DNA of 35,775 bases from GSA-30 sp036384435 (GTDB lineage Bacteria > Pseudomonadota > Gammaproteobacteria > Xanthomonadales > Rhodanobacteraceae), in the NCBI RefSeq assembly GCF_036384435.1, contig NZ_DASVMI010000138.1:1-35775 (forward strand). The letters run 5' to 3'. Each line of letters starts with the position of its first letter. The stretch's first letter is position 1. Below, piece after piece: positions 33,438-35,775 of this stretch. The notes under the pieces were generated by a model. That model searched no databases. It saw only the letters and a program-made list of their open reading frames with translations, and was not told the origin of the DNA. A program made the position numbers and the translations under genes.

Positions 33438-34442
33438 ATGATGAACGATCACTTGCGCCATCCACATAGTCGCAAGAGACATGCTTCAGCGATCCCTTTA
33501 TCGTTCAAGCTGCTCGCAATGGCATGCTTGCTTTACAGCGGCATGCAGGGCAAAGCCAGCGCACAAGGCGTGTATTGCCATTCGCCGCTCCATACCGAAT
33601 TTTTGCGTGAAACCATTGTCGTGCCGAGCAACGCCAAACCTGGCCAGTTGCTGGGGACCCTGACTTTCCGTCGCCCAAGTGAACGTGCGGATTGCTACTG
33701 GAACGGAGTCAGTCGCACCCAATTAATAATGTCGTATCCCTTTCAGCAGTACGGTGACAGCAGAGCTGGCTACTATGTACCGAATACAAACCCGGGCCTT
33801 GGCTTTCGCGTGCGATACAACGGCACCATGCTTCCGGCCGATGCGGGAATCATGATCATACAAACTTTCACCAGCGCCGGCGCTATCCCCATTGCTCAGG
33901 GGACAACGACGGTAGACGTGATCAAAGTGGGCACAGCAGCACCCCAAGCTCTTAATGTCGATGTGAGCTATCCTCGTTTGAGGTGGGGAAACATGACCGG
34001 CAACGTGTACCACAATATAGTGACAGTCCTTGTTGCGCCTGCACCCACCTGCCGAGTAGGGACTGGCAATATATCGATTGACCTCGGCCAGGTACGTGCC
34101 AGCACATTGCCAAGCGTGGGATCGACTTCTCCCACGAGCACGCCGCAGAACGTCTCCGTCATCTGTTCTGGCTCGCCCAGCGTCAGGATGACGATGTCGG
34201 GCAATGCGGCACCGGGCCTCAACGATGTCATTGCGTTGTCCGATATGGCCACGCCTGCCAAGGGTGTCGGCGTGCAGTTGCTTTATAACAACGCAGCACT
34301 TGTTCTAAACCGGATATATAACCTGTCTAGCGCAGCGCCATCGACGTTGAATGTACCTATCGCTGCGCGTTACTACAGAATCGGCGACATCTCGGGCGGC
34401 ACAGCCAACGCAAGTGCGATACTGACATTTACTTACAACTGA
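33438..34442 (+). CDS. Two-domain fimbrial tip adhesin, fimbria 2
   Basis: 334 residues from the ATG at 33438, which has GGGAA five bases upstream. The ATG at 33426 overlaps the previous stop but lacks a ribosome site and is the alternative. The signal peptide (LSFKLLAMACLLYSGMQGKASA) is preceded by a basic stretch. The N-terminal domain starts GVYCHSPLHT and shows PGQLLGTLTFRRP..ADCYW, the same layout as in the adhesin beginning at 35184. The C-terminal pilin domain starts about residue 200 (APTCRVGTG) and ends AILTFTYN. Presumed receptor-binding tip protein; receptor unknown. Confidence 0.86.
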   Translation: MMNDHLRHPHSRKRHASAIPLSFKLLAMACLLYSGMQGKASAQGVYCHSPLHTEFLRETIVVPSNAKPGQLLGTLTFRRPSERADCYWNGVSRTQLIMSYPFQQYGDSRAGYYVPNTNPGLGFRVRYNGTMLPADAGIMIIQTFTSAGAIPIAQGTTTVDVIKVGTAAPQALNVDVSYPRLRWGNMTGNVYHNIVTVLVAPAPTCRVGTGNISIDLGQVRASTLPSVGSTSPTSTPQNVSVICSGSPSVRMTMSGNAAPGLNDVIALSDMATPAKGVGVQLLYNNAALVLNRIYNLSSAAPSTLNVPIAARYYRIGDISGGTANASAILTFTYN

Positions 34443-34444
34443 AT

Positions 34445-34507
34445 AAAGCACCGGACACGACGGACAAGAAAGCAACACTCAGCTTCACGTTTAACCGAAG
34501 GCTATAA
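34445..34507 (+). pseudogene. Remnant of a pilin C-terminus (fragment 1)
   Basis: In the frame starting at 34445 the DNA reads KAPDTTDKKATLSFTFN, then RRL and a stop at 34505-34507. This matches the last residues of the pilin at 32914 (ADTTATLNFTFN). It lies in another frame from the adhesin just before it and has no start, signal or ribosome site. Best explained as the 3' end of a lost pilin-domain gene. Confidence 0.6.
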
Positions 34508-34508
34508 C

Positions 34509-34559
34509 GCGCCGATTACCATGGGTTATTACCGAACAGTCGATATTTCGCCACACTGA
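34509..34559 (+). pseudogene. Remnant of a pilin C-terminal domain (fragment 2)
   Basis: In the frame starting at 34509 the DNA reads APITMGYYRTVDIS, then PH and a stop. It aligns with VPIAARYYRIGDIS of the adhesin C-terminus (P-I, Y-Y-R and D-I-S shared). A shifted frame directly after gives ATLN, as in the same family. It comes after fragment 1 although in an intact domain it would come before it, so there were at least two copies or a rearrangement. Confidence 0.5.
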
Positions 34560-34732
34560 ACACCATCGATCATTATTGCCTACGCATACTCGGACCTCAG
34601 GGCTGCCGCGAGCAACTATGGCGATAATATATTAATAACCTCGGAAGACACGTAGCCTCTATAATTTATGCATCGAGATGTCATCCATGCCAAGATACGG
34701 ATGATGTCTCGCAAGGACGCTGATCATAGACC

Positions 34733-34973
34733 ATGCCATCGTTTCGAAATAAACGAAGAATTCGACAAATCACGGGCGCGCTTCTATCGTTGTTCCCTAT
34801 CAGCGGCGCAGCAACGGATTATTGTCTGGCCATGGGAATCCGCCCACCTCATCGCCGCAAACCTGCACCATGCCCATCTCAATTCGGTTCTGCTTTCCCG
34901 ACCTATCGGCACCGGGCTTTTCAGGCGCGATGTCACAGTGACAGGAGCATTCGTAGGAATGCCGTCCATTTGA
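34733..34973 (+). pseudogene. Frameshifted remnant of a fimbrial adhesin N-terminus
   Basis: From the ATG at 34733 the frame gives SFRNKRRIRQ and the signal-like ALLSLFPISGAATDYCLAMG. This parallels FQNKRKLTQ and ALSLLLPAGSALAAAPCISLG of the adhesin at 35184. After about 34850 the similarity continues only in another frame (LNSVLLSRPIGTGLFRRDVTVTGAF, against IQVLPSQSIGTVLFRGQATVGGW) up to a stop at 34971-34973. The Cys-to-IGT distance is 28-29 residues in both. This is a decayed paralogous copy of the adhesin lectin domain, broken by a frameshift. Confidence 0.6.
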
Positions 34974-35183
34974 GAATTTTTCTGGTATCGGCGTGATTCC
35001 GCGTTGGCGGTCTCAAAACTTTCTCAATCAATTATTTAGTCGGCCTGAGCCTACAACGATCTGATCTATCGATGACGGCCATACACGTATAGGAATTTAT
35101 AATAGTTCCCTCAGGCGAAACAGTCAGGCTCTTCGCGGCCATGAAATGAAATCCAAGAAGCAGCATGGATCATTTCTTCAAGG
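34974..35183. other. Gap between adhesin remnant and next adhesin
   Basis: AT-richer DNA without a recognisable gene. It may carry further decayed adhesin sequence and the promoter or ribosome site of the gene at 35184, but nothing specific was identified. Confidence 0.3.
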
Positions 35184-35775
35184 ATGATGATAAAAACCGT
35201 GTTTCCTTTCCAAAATAAACGAAAACTCACCCAAGCCATCGTCGCGCTTTCTTTACTGTTGCCAGCAGGCAGCGCACTGGCGGCTGCGCCATGCATTTCC
35301 CTGGGGTCTGCACCTGGCTTCGCAAACCCGACCTACTATATGCCCGCATCCATCCAGGTCCTGCCGTCCCAAAGCATAGGAACCGTGCTTTTCCGCGGCC
35401 AAGCGACCGTCGGTGGCTGGACATACGCCGATTGCATACTCATCGGAAAGAGTCCGCAATCGGATGTAATATCTCTCCCCGGCCCGCCTTTGCTAAACAA
35501 TGTTTTCCCTATTGACCGTTATCTTGGCGTACGCGTAGCCACGAACGGGGCGCCTTTTACACGGCAGGGACGAAACTATGACATCAAGGGTCCTGGAAAA
35601 AAATCGTTCTCCACGTTCAATATCACTTTTGAATATATAAAGCTTGAGCAACCCAGGGGCACTGTCCGATACGCAGGTGTATCGGCCTACTCTTTTTTTC
35701 AGTCGAAAAGCGGCACCGCCTACGTTTGGGACGTAAAAAGTTCGAATGGATTTTCGCTGGTTGGTGTGGTGCCAA
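35184..35775 (+). CDS. Fimbrial adhesin, N-terminal part (runs off right edge)
   Basis: An open frame from ATG-ATG at 35184/35187 to the window end (197 codons, no stop). AAGG at 35180-35183 is close to either ATG; the second gives slightly better spacing. The signal peptide (KLTQAIVALSLLLPAGSALAA) is followed by a mature domain beginning APCISLG, with SQSIGTVLFRG and TYADC. This Cys / hydrophobic-GT / DC layout is shared with the adhesin at 33438 (PGQLLGTLTFRRP, ADCYW). A pilin domain is expected beyond the window. It is an additional tip adhesin attached to fimbrial operon 2, or an orphan adhesin using the same machinery. Confidence 0.8.
   Translation, partial: MMIKTVFPFQNKRKLTQAIVALSLLLPAGSALAAAPCISLGSAPGFANPTYYMPASIQVLPSQSIGTVLFRGQATVGGWTYADCILIGKSPQSDVISLPGPPLLNNVFPIDRYLGVRVATNGAPFTRQGRNYDIKGPGKKSFSTFNITFEYIKLEQPRGTVRYAGVSAYSFFQSKSGTAYVWDVKSSNGFSLVGVVP

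Noticed and set aside
1..35775. CRISPR arrays, tRNA or rRNA genes, insertion sequences, prophage genes
   Set aside because: No spaced direct repeats, tRNA-like cloverleaf, transposase or phage protein was recognised on either strand.

Overview
The window is high-GC chromosomal DNA of a gammaproteobacterium. The complete chaperone-usher loci, pgaABCD, compact operons with stop/start overlaps and degenerate 'GGAGCGACTTAAGTCGC'-type intergenic repeats suggest Lysobacterales (Xanthomonadales), perhaps a Dyella/Luteibacter/Rhodanobacter-like member of the Rhodanobacteraceae. That placement is inference; there is no rRNA or tRNA gene here to anchor it.

Layout. (1) 1-1671, minus: N-terminal 557 residues of a YadA-type trimeric autotransporter adhesin, running off the left edge. 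(2) 1672-2733: a gene-free region with AT-rich DNA, decayed palindromic repeats and a strongly structured leader. (3) 2734-8995, plus: chaperone-usher fimbrial operon 1 (major pilin, chaperone, usher, two-domain adhesin, two minor pilins). (4) 9008-14623, minus: pgaABCD for poly-beta-1,6-N-acetylglucosamine, converging on fimbrial operon 1 with a 12-bp gap. (5) 14889-21516, minus: a tight six-gene operon: NMN adenylyltransferase-Nudix fusion, nicotinamide phosphoribosyltransferase, radical SAM protein, PLP fold-type I enzyme, SAM methyltransferase and ADP-ribosylglycohydrolase. (6) 21621-24080, minus: a three-PAS GGDEF-EAL protein. (7) 24333-27161: a TetR regulator divergent from an AbrB-family membrane protein and a small membrane protein, then a second TetR regulator. 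(8) 27162-28096: gene-free, ending in a very AT-rich promoter region. (9) 28097-34442, plus: fimbrial operon 2 (major pilin, chaperone, usher, two minor pilins, adhesin). (10) 34443-35775: decayed remnants of pilin and adhesin genes, then the start of another adhesin cut by the right edge.

How the genes fit together. Most of the window is a surface-attachment island: a trimeric autotransporter, two fimbriae, an exopolysaccharide and a nearby c-di-GMP enzyme, whose product is the known activator of PgaCD in E. coli. Both fimbrial operons have a hairpin between the major pilin and the chaperone, which would favour excess pilin.

The most unusual part is the six-gene operon. It makes NAD from nicotinamide and places a PLP enzyme, two SAM-using enzymes, a Nudix domain and an ADP-ribosylglycohydrolase in the same transcript. 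That content would suit either a small-molecule pathway that uses NAD itself as building block (as in the SbzP/altemicidin family) or an NAD/ADP-ribose recycling system. The first reading is a hypothesis from gene content and visible motifs, not a demonstrated homology.
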